This document shows, one piece after another, positions 1 to 8,542 of a stretch of DNA of 64,000 nucleotides. Positions within the stretch are counted from its first letter, which is position 1, and the number at the start of each line of letters is the position of its first letter. The translations under genes were made by a program, and so were the position numbers. The stretch comes from Bacillota bacterium (lineage in GTDB: Bacteria; Bacillota; Clostridia; Christensenellales; Aristaeellaceae): contig JAEZTL010000009.1 in NCBI GenBank assembly GCA_023421395.1, positions 1 through 64,000 of the forward strand, in the 5' to 3' direction. The notes beneath the pieces are model-generated. The model was not told where the DNA came from, did no database searches, and saw only the letters and a program-made list of their open reading frames with translations.

Positions 1-107
1 CGCCGGAGGCCGCCCCCGCCGAAGCCGCCGCCGCCGCGCCGGAGGCCGTTCCCGCCGAAGCCACCGCCGCCGCGCCGGAGGCCGCCCCCGCCGAAGCCAC
101 CGCCGCT
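1..107 (+). repeat. 36-bp in-frame tandem repeat (Ala/Pro/Glu-rich linker)
   Basis: Two full 36-bp units (36-71 and 72-107) and a partial one before them (1-35) encode a 12-residue repeat of the type APEAxPAEATAA. The array lies in the N-terminal part of the first prolyl isomerase and probably forms an extended linker between the export signal or anchor, which is outside the window, and the folded domain. The units differ at only a few bases, so recent copy-number change is likely. Confidence 0.85.
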
Positions 108-1241
108 CCCGAGCCCACGGCAACCCCCGACCCCAACAAGGTTGTGGCCTCCGTGGACGGCGACGACATCCTCTACAGTGATGTGGACGGCTACTTCCAG
201 ATGTTTGCCAGCCAGTATTCGGCCTATCTGGACGTAACGGACGCAAGCGTTCAGTCGCTTCTGATGGATCAGGCGCTGAATTACGCGATCCAGATCAAGC
301 TCATGCAGCACAAGGCCGCGGAGCTGGGCCTGGACCAGCTGAGCGACACCGATCTGGCCGACATTGAGAAGCAGGCGTCGGACACCTACAATAACTACGT
401 CACCACCTACGCCGGCTACTTCACCCAGACCGGCATGTCGGAAGAAGACGCCAAGGCGCAGGCCGAGGATTACCTCGCCACCATGGGCTACCCGCTGGAC
501 AAGTTCAAGGAGCAGTATACCCTCTCCGCAATCCTGACCCGCGTGCAGAAGAGCGTCACCGACCCCATCACCGTCACGGACGACGCCGTGAAGGCCGCCT
601 TTGACGCCAAGGTCGCCGCCCAGAAGGAGAGCTACGACGCCAATCCCGCCGCCTATTGCTCCGCCAAGCTCAGCGGCACCGAGGTGTACTACGCGCCCGC
701 GGGCGTCCGCACGGTCAAGCACATCCTCATCGCGCCCGAGAAGATCGACGAGATCAACGAGCTGAAGCAGAAGATCGCGGATACCGCCACCGCCGAAGCC
801 GACAAGGCCGACGCCCAGACGCAGCTGGACGCGCTGATCGCCGAGGCGCAGCCCAAGGTGGATGAGGTGGAGGCCAAGATCAAGGCCGGCGAGGACTTCC
901 AGAGCCTCATCGACACCTATGGCGAAGATCCGGGCATGAAGGCCGGCGCGGATACCGCCGAAACCGGCTATTACGTCTGCGAAGGCGCGTCCTATGACGA
1001 GGCGTTCCTCGCCGCCGCGATGGCGCTGAAGAGCGTGGGCGACGTGTCCGAACCGGTGCTGGGCAGCTATGGCTACCACATCATCCGCTATGAGGCGGAC
1101 GTGGCCTCCGGCGTGGTGGACTTCGACTCCGTCAAGGAGGCGCTGACCAGCGAGACCCTCTCCACCGCTCAGGGCGAGGCCTTCTCCAAGGCGCTGGACG
1201 AGTGGAAGACCGCCGCGAAGGTTGAGAACTTCGGCCTGTAA
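1..1241 (+). CDS. Exported parvulin-type (SurA/PpiC-like) peptidyl-prolyl isomerase, 5' partial
   Basis: The reading frame is open from the window edge, so the true start and the signal or anchor are missing. After the Ala/Pro/Glu repeat comes a SurA_N-like helical segment beginning at the VASVDGDDILYSDVDGYF region, then a parvulin domain opening with VRTVKHILIAPE. The parvulin domain is interrupted by a predicted coiled-coil insertion rich in Glu, Lys and Ala. The C-terminal half has the family's GDVSEPVLGSYGYHIIRYE stretch. Such proteins assist folding of secreted proteins outside the membrane. The downstream gene is a clear paralogue sharing the same layout and the positions of two cysteines. 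A strong terminator follows at once. Catalytic activity is inferred from the family, not shown. Confidence 0.85.
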   Translation, partial: PEAAPAEAAAAAPEAVPAEATAAAPEAAPAEATAAPEPTATPDPNKVVASVDGDDILYSDVDGYFQMFASQYSAYLDVTDASVQSLLMDQALNYAIQIKLMQHKAAELGLDQLSDTDLADIEKQASDTYNNYVTTYAGYFTQTGMSEEDAKAQAEDYLATMGYPLDKFKEQYTLSAILTRVQKSVTDPITVTDDAVKAAFDAKVAAQKESYDANPAAYCSAKLSGTEVYYAPAGVRTVKHILIAPEKIDEINELKQKIADTATAEADKADAQTQLDALIAEAQPKVDEVEAKIKAGEDFQSLIDTYGEDPGMKAGADTAETGYYVCEGASYDEAFLAAAMALKSVGDVSEPVLGSYGYHIIRYEADVASGVVDFDSVKEALTSETLSTAQGEAFSKALDEWKTAAKVENFGL

Positions 1242-1294
1242 TCCCCTGAAAGTCATGACGGCCGGCCAAGCCGGCGGTTGTATGTGCAACGGTC

Positions 1295-1332
1295 GCGCCC
1301 GGGAATCCCTTCAGATTCCCGGGCGCTTTTTT
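1295..1332 (+). terminator. Intrinsic terminator after first prolyl isomerase
   Basis: A perfect 13-bp stem (1295-1307 with 1314-1326), a 6-nt loop and a run of six T. It separates the two paralogous isomerase genes into different transcripts or attenuates read-through. Confidence 0.9.
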
Positions 1333-1436
1333 GCTTGGGCGCGCTTCCGGCAAAAAAATGACACAAACCCTCCCGTATGTCCGTGGCATAAGCGGTGAAT
1401 TGCCGGAATATACCTGAAACATCAGGAGGGGTCGAT

Positions 1437-2738
1437 ATGAACGTATGGAAGTGGACGTGTCTTTTTCTCACCGTCGCGCTGGCGGCCGCCTCGGCTTTCG
1501 GCGTCAGCCTGTACTTTGACCGCGCACCGCGGGCGCTCGCCGCGGATCCTGCGGCGGTTCTCGCCGAGGCCGGGGCCGTAACCCAAGCGCCGCCCGCGCC
1601 CACCGCCGCACCGGCGCCTGCGTCCGACGATGATCCGGAGCGGGTGGTGGCGTCGGTGGACGGGGACGAAATCCGCTACCGGGAAGTGGACGGCTACTTC
1701 CGCTCGATCCTCGCCGCAAACGGAGAGGAAGAGGATGCCCTTGACGAGGCGACGCTCGACGAGCGGATGCGGCAGGCGTTGGACAACGCGATCTACGCCC
1801 GGCTGATCCGCCATCAGGCGGCGGCGCTGGGGCTGGACGCGCTGAGCGAGGCGGAGGCGGCCCGGGTGCGCGCAAGCGCTCAGGTGGCCTACGACGGCTA
1901 TGTGGCGGAGTTCTCCGCCTACTATGCGGAATTGGGCGCGGAGGCCGATGCGGCGAAGGCCCAGGCCGAGGACTATATGACCGCCTCCGGCTACCCGCAG
2001 GAGGCATTTGAGCAGTATTATGCCCTCGGCGTGCTGGAGAGCCGCCTGCGCGACCACGTTGCGGGCGAAGTTGATGCAACAGACGCCGACATAAAAGCCG
2101 CCTATGACGAGCGGGTCGCCGGGGAAAAGGCGCTCTACGACGCCGATCCGGCCGCCTACTGCGAGGTCAGACTAAACGGCGAAACCCCCTGTTATGCGCC
2201 AGCGGGTGTGCGCGCCGTCCGGCACATCATGATCGTTCCGGACAGCCTGGACGAGATCAATGACCTTCGGACGCAGATCGAAGCCGCCGCGAACGACGGC
2301 GCGCGCTCGGCGCTTACGGCCCGGCTGGACGCGCTCCTCGCCCCCGCGCAGGCAACGCTCAATGAAATCGCCGCAAAGCTCGCCTCCGGCGCGGATTTTG
2401 AGGCGCTGCTGATGGAATACGGCCAGGATGCCGCCATGACGGAGGGCGTCACGGCCGAAGCGGGCTACTGGGTGTGCGCGGGCGCGGATTACGACGGCGC
2501 GTTCCTCGACGCCGCGCTGGCGCTCGAAAAGCCGGGCGACGTTTCGCGGCCGGTGCTGGGGGATTACGGCTACTCCGTCATCCGCTACGAGTCGGACGTA
2601 CCCCGGGGCGCCGCGCCCTACGCCTCCGTGCGGGATGCGCTGGCGGAGGAACTTCGGCAGGCCGCCCGGGACGAGGCTCTCCGGCGCGCGGCGGCGGAGT
2701 GGCGCGCCGAGTCGAAGATCGTGGACTACGGCGTATAG
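1437..2738 (+). CDS. Membrane-anchored parvulin-type peptidyl-prolyl isomerase (paralogue of preceding gene)
   Basis: The protein has 433 residues. The start at 1437 is chosen because AGGAGGG lies 6 nt upstream; an in-frame ATG at 1395 lacks such a site. Residues 1-27 form a hydrophobic signal-anchor (MNVWKWTCLFLTVALAAASA), followed by an Ala/Pro-rich linker, a SurA_N-like region and a parvulin domain (VRAVRHIMIVPD) with the same charged insertion as the upstream paralogue. Cysteines in AAYCEVRLNG and GYWVCAGADY match cysteines of the neighbour, consistent with an extracytoplasmic disulfide. The likely role is folding of exported proteins at the outer face of the membrane. A duplication of the preceding gene is the simplest origin. 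Specificity is unknown. Confidence 0.85.
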   Translation: MNVWKWTCLFLTVALAAASAFGVSLYFDRAPRALAADPAAVLAEAGAVTQAPPAPTAAPAPASDDDPERVVASVDGDEIRYREVDGYFRSILAANGEEEDALDEATLDERMRQALDNAIYARLIRHQAAALGLDALSEAEAARVRASAQVAYDGYVAEFSAYYAELGAEADAAKAQAEDYMTASGYPQEAFEQYYALGVLESRLRDHVAGEVDATDADIKAAYDERVAGEKALYDADPAAYCEVRLNGETPCYAPAGVRAVRHIMIVPDSLDEINDLRTQIEAAANDGARSALTARLDALLAPAQATLNEIAAKLASGADFEALLMEYGQDAAMTEGVTAEAGYWVCAGADYDGAFLDAALALEKPGDVSRPVLGDYGYSVIRYESDVPRGAAPYASVRDALAEELRQAARDEALRRAAAEWRAESKIVDYGV

Positions 2739-2752
2739 CGGCCCTCCTCGAA

Positions 2753-2786
2753 AAAGAGCCCGCGCATTCCCCTGCGCGGGCTCTTT
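2753..2786. terminator. Bidirectional terminator between convergent isomerase and pyr operons
   Basis: A perfect 14-bp stem (2753-2766 with 2773-2786) with A residues on the left and T residues on the right. It can stop transcription from both the isomerase gene and the pyrimidine operon, which converge here. Confidence 0.8.
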
Positions 2787-2886
2787 GCCCATAGCTCTTT
2801 GCGGGAAATCCAAGGGGCGTGATGCCCTTTGGCGGGGGTTCCGGGGGCGGCCCCGCAGGGCCTCTCCCCGCCGCCCCGGGTCGCCC

Positions 2887-3306
2887 TCACCGCTTCCGCT
2901 CTGCCTCGCAGTAGGCGCACTTGTAGGTGCAGGTCTCCCGGTCGGAGAGCTTGAAGACCTGGTCGATCTCCTGCTCCACGGTGGTGATGCAGCGGGGGTT
3001 TTTGCAGGTGATGATGTTGACGAGCCGCTCCGGCAGTTCCAGCTTGCACTTTTCCACGTTCCGGCCGTTGCGGATGATGTTGACGGTGATGCCCGGATCG
3101 ATATAGCCCAGCGTGTCCAGGTTGACGGGGAAGTTGGCGTCGATCTTGATGATGTCCTTTTTGCCCATGCGGTTTGAGCGCACGTTTTTGATGATGGCCA
3201 CACAGCAGTCCAGCTGGTCCAGCTTCAGGTAGCGGTAGATGTCCATGCTCCGCCCGGCGGAGATGTGGTCCAGCACCACGCCGTTTTCAATCGCGTCGAT
3301 GTTCAT
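2887..3306 (-). CDS. pyrI: Aspartate carbamoyltransferase regulatory chain
   Basis: The product (139 aa, usual length about 140-150) is the nucleotide-binding regulatory subunit that assembles with PyrB and confers allosteric control by CTP/ATP. The C-terminal zinc domain is visible: Cys101 and Cys106 in CKNPRC, and Cys130 and Cys133 in CAYC, with spacing like the four zinc ligands of the E. coli protein. The N-terminal allosteric half is recognisable from [17 protein letters not shown]. The start codon overlaps the end of pyrB by 4 bp, so the two subunits are translationally coupled. It is the last gene of the operon and is followed by the shared bidirectional terminator. Its presence implies an allosterically regulated B2-type holoenzyme. 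Confidence 0.97.
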   Translation of the reverse strand: MNIDAIENGVVLDHISAGRSMDIYRYLKLDQLDCCVAIIKNVRSNRMGKKDIIKIDANFPVNLDTLGYIDPGITVNIIRNGRNVEKCKLELPERLVNIITCKNPRCITTVEQEIDQVFKLSDRETCTYKCAYCEAERKR

Positions 3307-4217
3307 GCGGTCACCTCCATGAGCTTCATCATCAGCGCCATGCGCACGAATTTGCCGTTTTCCACCTGTTCAAAGTAGCGGGCGCGGGGGTCGTCGTCCA
3401 CACGGTGGGAGATTTCGTTGACGCGGGGCAGGGGGTGCAGCACGATCATGTCCTTTTTGGCGGTCGCCAGCTTTTCCGGCGTCAGGATGTAGCTGTCCTT
3501 GAGGCGCACGTAGTCCGCCTCGTTGAAGAAGCGCTCCTTCTGTACGCGGGTCATGTAGAGAACGTCCAGGTCCGCCATCACGTCCTCGAGCGACTGCACT
3601 TCGCGCCAGGCCGCGCCGCGCTGGGCCAACGTGCGCTTCAGGTAGTCCGGGATCACCAGCTCCGGCGGCGAGATCAGCACGAACTCCACGCCCTCATAGC
3701 GGCTCATGGCGGTGATCAGGGAATGCACCGTGCGGCCGAACTTGAGGTCGCCGCAAAGCCCCACCACCATGTGATCCAGGCGGCCCATGTCCCGCCGGAT
3801 GGTGGCCAGGTCCGTCAGGGTCTGGGTGGGGTGGTTGTGGCCGCCGTCGCCCGCGTTGATGATGGGTACCTTTGACCGCGCGATGGCCGCCGCCGGCGCG
3901 CCCTCCTTGGGGTGGCGCATGGCGATGATGTCCGCGTAGCAAGCCACGGTGCGCACCGTGTCCGATACGCTCTCGCCCTTGGCGGCGCTGGAGGAATCCG
4001 CGGTGGCGAAGCCCAGCACGCTGCCGCCGAGCTCCAGCATCGCCGCCTCGAAGCTCAGGCGCGTGCGGGTGGAGGGCTCGAAGAACAGGGTGGCGAGCTT
4101 TTTGCCGCGCATCGCCTCGGCGTACCGTTTACGGTCCAGGATGATGCTGTCGGTCAGATCCAAAATGTCATCGATCTCCGAGAGGGACATATCCTCGATA
4201 TCGATCAAATGGCGCAT
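3303..4217 (-). CDS. pyrB: Aspartate carbamoyltransferase catalytic chain
   Basis: It condenses carbamoyl phosphate with L-aspartate, the committed step of pyrimidine synthesis. The 304-aa length is typical. The carbamoyl-phosphate loop [12 protein letters not shown] lies at residues 45-56 and the second substrate region HPLPR is near the C-terminus ([11 protein letters not shown]). It overlaps pyrI downstream and abuts pyrE upstream (shared base at 4217). No catalytic residue appears missing. Confidence 0.98.
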   Translation of the reverse strand: MRHLIDIEDMSLSEIDDILDLTDSIILDRKRYAEAMRGKKLATLFFEPSTRTRLSFEAAMLELGGSVLGFATADSSSAAKGESVSDTVRTVACYADIIAMRHPKEGAPAAAIARSKVPIINAGDGGHNHPTQTLTDLATIRRDMGRLDHMVVGLCGDLKFGRTVHSLITAMSRYEGVEFVLISPPELVIPDYLKRTLAQRGAAWREVQSLEDVMADLDVLYMTRVQKERFFNEADYVRLKDSYILTPEKLATAKKDMIVLHPLPRVNEISHRVDDDPRARYFEQVENGKFVRMALMMKLMEVTA

Positions 4218-4861
4218 CAGGGTTTCTCCTTTCGATCCATCCAGCGCTCGTCCGACGGGTTGTCGCGGAACGCGGCGAGGCGCGGCGCGTCGCCGGGGGC
4301 GATATAACCCTCCCGGACGGCTGTCTCCACCAGCCGGTCAAAATCGGTGAGGGAGGCGTTTTCAACGCCCGCCGCCTTGAGGCGCTCGAGCCCCTTTTTC
4401 ATGCCGTAGGTGAAGATGCTGACGATGCCGAGCACGATCGCGCCCGCCTCGCGGAGGGCTTCCACAGTCTCGACGACGCTGCCCGCGGTGGAGATCAGAT
4501 CCTCCACCACCACCACCTTCGTACCGGGGTCACACCGGCCCTCGATGCGGTTTCCCCGGCCGTGGTCCTTGGCGCCGGAGCGCACATAGCCCATGGGGAG
4601 GCCCAATAGATGCGCGGCGATGGCCGCGTGGGGAATGCCGGCGGTGGAGGTGCCCATCAGCGCCTGGCAGTCCGGGTAGCGCTCGCGGACAAGCCCTGCG
4701 AGGCCGGTCTCGATCCGGGTGCGCACTTCGGGGTCGGAAAGGGTCAGCCGGTTGTCGCAGTAGATGGGGGACTTGATGCCGCTGGCCCAGGTGAAGGGCT
4801 CCTCCGGGCGCAGAAAAACGGCCTTGATGGCGAGGAGATCCCTGGCGGTATCGTACTTCAT
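4217..4861 (-). CDS. pyrE: Orotate phosphoribosyltransferase
   Basis: It transfers the phosphoribosyl group of PRPP to orotate, giving OMP. The 214-aa protein has the type I phosphoribosyltransferase PRPP motif [13 protein letters not shown] at residues 116-128 and a flexible catalytic loop with [11 protein letters not shown] at 94-104. The start overlaps pyrF by 4 bp (ATGA arrangement). The product goes directly to PyrF, the neighbouring gene. Confidence 0.98.
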   Translation of the reverse strand: MKYDTARDLLAIKAVFLRPEEPFTWASGIKSPIYCDNRLTLSDPEVRTRIETGLAGLVRERYPDCQALMGTSTAGIPHAAIAAHLLGLPMGYVRSGAKDHGRGNRIEGRCDPGTKVVVVEDLISTAGSVVETVEALREAGAIVLGIVSIFTYGMKKGLERLKAAGVENASLTDFDRLVETAVREGYIAPGDAPRLAAFRDNPSDERWMDRKEKP

Positions 4862-5562
4862 GCGTTCCCTCCGAATTCGCGCACACAGCGCCTATAGGCT
4901 TCCGCCGGGTCGGCGGCGGCGGTGATGGGCCGGCCCACCACGATCAGGTCGCTCCCGCCGAGGCGCGCCTTTCCGGGCGTCATCACCCGCGCCTGGTCGT
5001 CGGCGGCGCTGCCGGAAAAGCGCACGCCGGGGGTGACTGTCAGAAAATCAGGCCCGCAGGCGCGCTTCACCAGCGCGGCTTCGAGGGGCGAGCACACCAC
5101 GCCGTCGAGCCCCGCTTCCTTCGCGTTTTGCGCGTACCGCGCCACGGTTTCCTCCATGGTGGCGGAGATCAGCAGCTCCTTTTGCATCCGCGCCTCCGAG
5201 GTGGAGGTGAGCTGGGTAACGGCCAGGAGCTTCGCCCGCGTGCCGTCCGGCCGGGTCAGCCCCGAAAGCGCCTCGCGCATCATGTCGATGGTGCCGGCGG
5301 CGTGGAGGTTGGTCATGTCCACGTCGAGGCCGGAAAGCACACGCATCGCGCGCTTCACGGTGGTGGGGATATCGTGCAGCTTGAGGTCGAGAAACACCGG
5401 GTGACCCGCCGCCTTGACCCGCCGCACGATGTCCGGCCCCTCGGCGTAGAAAAGCTCCATCCCGATCTTGACGAAGGGCTTGTCCCCCTGAAACAGGTCC
5501 AGAAAGTCGAACACCTCGTTTGCGCCGGGGAAGTCCAGTGCGATGATGACCCTGTTATCCAT
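4858..5562 (-). CDS. pyrF: Orotidine 5'-phosphate decarboxylase
   Basis: It decarboxylates OMP to UMP, the last step of the pathway. The 234-aa TIM-barrel protein carries the active-site signature [13 protein letters not shown] at residues 57-69, with Asp59, Lys61 and Asp64 of the charged catalytic network. The phosphate-binding end is visible in VTPGVRFSG and [10 protein letters not shown]. It overlaps pyrE downstream and pyrD upstream (8 bp), so translation is probably coupled along the operon. Confidence 0.98.
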   Translation of the reverse strand: MDNRVIIALDFPGANEVFDFLDLFQGDKPFVKIGMELFYAEGPDIVRRVKAAGHPVFLDLKLHDIPTTVKRAMRVLSGLDVDMTNLHAAGTIDMMREALSGLTRPDGTRAKLLAVTQLTSTSEARMQKELLISATMEETVARYAQNAKEAGLDGVVCSPLEAALVKRACGPDFLTVTPGVRFSGSAADDQARVMTPGKARLGGSDLIVVGRPITAAADPAEAYRRCVREFGGNA

Positions 5563-6466
5563 GTGCGCCTCCTATGATGTCGGTCAGCGTGTCGATTCCG
5601 TACTTCTCCATTTCACCGGGCAGATCCCGCACGATGTCGCGGCATGCGTAGGGGTTGACGAGGTTCGCCGCGCCCACCTCCACCGCGGTCGCGCCCGCGA
5701 GCATCATCTCGAGCACATCCCGGGCGCAGGAGATCCCGCCCATGCCGATGATGGGGATCTTCACCGCCTCGTAGACCCGGTAGACCATCGAAACCGCCAC
5801 CGGCAGGATCGCCGGGCCGGAGAGGCCGCCGGTTTTGTTGGCGAGGACGGGTTTGCGGCTTTTCAGGTCGACCCGCATGCCCAGGAGCGTATTGATGAGC
5901 GCAAGCCCGTCCGCCCCCGCGCCCGCGCAGGCCCGGGCGATTTCGGCGATGTCGGTCACGTTGGGCGACAGCTTCATGTAGACCGGCTTTTTCGTGACCG
6001 CCTTCACCGCCGCCGTGACCGCGGCGGCGCTCTTCGCGTCCGCGCCGAAGCTCATGCCGCCGCCGTGGACGTTGGGGCAGGAGATGTTGACCTCGATCAG
6101 CCCCACCGCGTCCGATGAATCGATCCGCTCGCAGGCCCTCCGGTACTCGTCGACGGAGAACCCGGAGATGTTGGCGATCACCTTTTTGTGGAAAAAGGCG
6201 GTCAGCTCCGGCAGTTCGTGCGCCAGCACATGCGCCACGCCCGGGTTCTGAAGGCCTACCGCGTTGAGCATCCCCGACGGGCACTCCGCGATGCGCGGCA
6301 GCGGGTTTCCGTCGCGGGCCTCGAGGGTGGTGCCCTTAAAGGAGAAGCTGCCCAGGCAGTTGATGTCGTAGTAGGTGTGGTACTCCTTGCCATAGCCGAA
6401 GGCGCCGCTGGCGGCGATGACGGGGTTATCGAGGGTCCAGCCGCTCAAGGTTACCCGCGTGTCCAC
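5555..6466 (-). CDS. pyrD: Dihydroorotate dehydrogenase, NAD-linked class 1B catalytic subunit
   Basis: It oxidises dihydroorotate to orotate on FMN. The 303-aa protein has the class 1 catalytic cysteine Cys130 in [13 protein letters not shown] and the flavin phosphate site GMGGI near the C-terminus. Class 1B enzymes are heterotetramers with PyrK, which is encoded immediately upstream and overlaps by 16 bp, so electrons leave through PyrK to NAD+. This arrangement is typical of Firmicutes and suits anaerobic growth because no quinone is needed. Confidence 0.97.
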   Translation of the reverse strand: MDTRVTLSGWTLDNPVIAASGAFGYGKEYHTYYDINCLGSFSFKGTTLEARDGNPLPRIAECPSGMLNAVGLQNPGVAHVLAHELPELTAFFHKKVIANISGFSVDEYRRACERIDSSDAVGLIEVNISCPNVHGGGMSFGADAKSAAAVTAAVKAVTKKPVYMKLSPNVTDIAEIARACAGAGADGLALINTLLGMRVDLKSRKPVLANKTGGLSGPAILPVAVSMVYRVYEAVKIPIIGMGGISCARDVLEMMLAGATAVEVGAANLVNPYACRDIVRDLPGEMEKYGIDTLTDIIGGAHG

Positions 6467-7155
6467 AGGATCGCCTCCCTTTGAAAGACCGGCCCGTCGG
6501 CACAGATGCGCTTCATGCCGAAATTGGTCTTGCAGCTGCAGCCCATGCAGGCGCCTACGCCACAGGCCATCCTGGCCTCGAAGCTGAACTGACCGGGCAC
6601 GTCCGCCGCGCGGTACACGGCCCTTAGCATCGGCTCCGGGCCGCAGGCGGCCACGGAATCAAATTGAAGGCCGGTAAGCGCCTGCGTCACATAGCCGCCC
6701 ACGGCCACGCGGGTCTCGCAGAGCGCCTCGAAGTCCCGCTTCATAAAGACCTCGTCCGGCGCGCCGAAGCCCAGCGCCGCCACCGGCTTTTTGCCTTGGG
6801 CGGCGAGTGCCTTCGCCAGCGCGTAGAGCGGCGGCACGCCGGAGCCGCCGCCTACGAGGAGCGGCCGCTCCCCGAAAGCGGAAAGGTCGTAGCCGTTTCC
6901 GAGCCCGATCATCGCGTCCGTCTCGAAGCCCGGCTGCCACGCGGCCATCGCCTCGGTGCCTTCGCCCACCACCTTGTAGACCAGCGTGTAGCGTCCCTCG
7001 TCCCAGTCACTGAGGGAGATGGGCCTGCGGAGGTAGAATCCGGGCACCTGAAGCTGGACGAAGCGCCCCGGCGCGCAGCGCCCGGTATCGCCGGTGAGGC
7101 GGATACGCATCACGTTTTTCGCGATGGGTTCGTTTTCCAGCACGCGGCTCACCAT
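6451..7155 (-). CDS. pyrK: Dihydroorotate dehydrogenase electron-transfer subunit
   Basis: The 234-aa iron-sulfur flavoprotein carries electrons from PyrD to NAD+. The FAD-binding motif RRPISL is at residues 43-48, a nucleotide-binding GGGSGVPPL at 102-110, and the [2Fe-2S] ligands Cys198, Cys203, Cys206 and Cys218 fall in the C-terminal region CGVGACMGCSC followed by RICADGPVF. It overlaps pyrD by 16 bp and pyrC by 7 bp, so expression is tightly coupled. Confidence 0.97.
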   Translation of the reverse strand: MVSRVLENEPIAKNVMRIRLTGDTGRCAPGRFVQLQVPGFYLRRPISLSDWDEGRYTLVYKVVGEGTEAMAAWQPGFETDAMIGLGNGYDLSAFGERPLLVGGGSGVPPLYALAKALAAQGKKPVAALGFGAPDEVFMKRDFEALCETRVAVGGYVTQALTGLQFDSVAACGPEPMLRAVYRAADVPGQFSFEARMACGVGACMGCSCKTNFGMKRICADGPVFQREAILWTRG

Positions 7156-8363
7156 GGCAGTCCCTCCTTTTTCCAGACCGTTTCGCCCCCGATCACCGTC
7201 ATTACGCAGTCGCCGGCGAGGCGCATGCCCTCAAACGGCGTTGCGCGGCCCATGGACCGGAATTTTGCCGGATCCACCACCCGCTCCGCCTCGAGGTCAA
7301 GGACCGCGAAGTCCGCCTCGTCCCCCAGGCTCAGCCCCCCGGGGATGGAAAAGCGCGCGCGGGGCGCGCGGCACATGGCGTCAAGGAGCCGGGTCAGCGG
7401 CAGGTGCCCCGGCCGCACCAGGCGCGTATAGAGCGCGGGAAAGGCGGTTTCCAGCCCCACCACGCCGTTGAGGCTCCCCGCGAAGCCCTTCGCCTTTTCT
7501 TCCAAAGAATGGGGCGCGTGGTCGGTGGCGATCATATCGATGGTGCCGTCCAGCAGGCCGCCCGTCAGCGCCTCCCGGTCTTCGCGGGTGCGGATGGGCG
7601 GGTTCATGCGGAAGCGGCCCTCGTCCCGGACGTCTTCCGCGCTGAAGCAGAGGTAGTGGGGCGCGGTCTCGCAGCTCGCGTCCACGCCGCGGGCCTTCGC
7701 GGCGCGCATCAGCGCGACGGACTGCCTCGTGGACAGGTGGCAGGCGTGGTAGCGGCAACCGGTTTTTTCCGCCAGGATAAGATCCCGCTCCAGCTGCCGC
7801 CATTCGGACTCCGGGGAATCCTTGGGGCAGGCGGTGTCCTCGCAGTGGGCGATGATGATCTTCCCCAGCCGCTTCGCCTCCCGCATGGCGCGTTCCATGA
7901 GGGCGGCGTCCGAAACGCCGAAGCCGTCGTCGGAGTATCCGGCCACATCGGCCGCGATGGCCGCCATGTCGGAAAGGCCGTCTCCCTTTGTGATCCGCCC
8001 GCAGGGGATCACCCGCACGCGGGCGTCCCGCCGGATGATGGCGAGCTGCGCGTCGAGGCCCTCCCGCGAATCCGGCGCGGGAGAGACGTTGGGCATGGAA
8101 ACCACCGCCGTCACGCCCGCCCGGGCGGCGGCCATCGTGCCGCTGGCGATGGTTTCTTTATAAGAAAAACCCGGTTCTCGAAGATGCACATGAACATCAA
8201 CGAAACCGGGAATGAACAAATATCTTTCGGAAGGGATGGCCTGGCCGGTGGAAACACGATCCCCGACGCCTGCGATCCGGCCTCCGTCAACCGTCAAATC
8301 CAGAGGATGGAACGCGCCGCCCGCGTAGATGGACGCGCCGCCGGAGAACCTCAAGCCCGTCAC
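7149..8363 (-). CDS. pyrC: Dihydroorotase
   Basis: It cyclises carbamoyl aspartate to dihydroorotate. The 404-aa type I amidohydrolase has the metal ligands His58 and His60 in VDVHVHLREPG, and the conserved ATDHAPH motif late in the barrel. The start is a GTG at 8361-8363 with an AAAGGG site just upstream. It is the first gene of the operon; a consensus promoter begins only about 16 nt before it. The genes for carbamoyl phosphate synthetase are not in the window, so that step is encoded elsewhere. Confidence 0.97.
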   Translation of the reverse strand: MTGLRFSGGASIYAGGAFHPLDLTVDGGRIAGVGDRVSTGQAIPSERYLFIPGFVDVHVHLREPGFSYKETIASGTMAAARAGVTAVVSMPNVSPAPDSREGLDAQLAIIRRDARVRVIPCGRITKGDGLSDMAAIAADVAGYSDDGFGVSDAALMERAMREAKRLGKIIIAHCEDTACPKDSPESEWRQLERDLILAEKTGCRYHACHLSTRQSVALMRAAKARGVDASCETAPHYLCFSAEDVRDEGRFRMNPPIRTREDREALTGGLLDGTIDMIATDHAPHSLEEKAKGFAGSLNGVVGLETAFPALYTRLVRPGHLPLTRLLDAMCRAPRARFSIPGGLSLGDEADFAVLDLEAERVVDPAKFRSMGRATPFEGMRLAGDCVMTVIGGETVWKKEGLPW

Positions 8364-8385
8364 CGCCCTTTATGTTATCCCAGCT

Positions 8386-8414
8386 ATTATACGCCGGGCA
8401 CGTCCTCCCGTCAA
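8386..8414 (-). promoter_or_regulatory. Promoter of the pyr operon
   Basis: On the minus strand TTGACG (8414-8409), a 17-nt spacer and TATAAT (8391-8386) form a near-perfect sigma-A promoter. The predicted start near 8379 leaves a leader of only about 16 nt before the pyrC GTG, so there is no room for a PyrR-type attenuator hairpin. Confidence 0.85.
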
Positions 8415-8542
8415 GGAAGAAAGCGTAAAATGTGCTCCGGGAGGAAAATGGAAATTCCCGCGCATTGTTTAAAGTCCGTTCATAAATTATCGGAAATTGT
8501 CTGCTATGATGGAGCCAGAAACCAAAAGAGGAGGTTTTCCCG

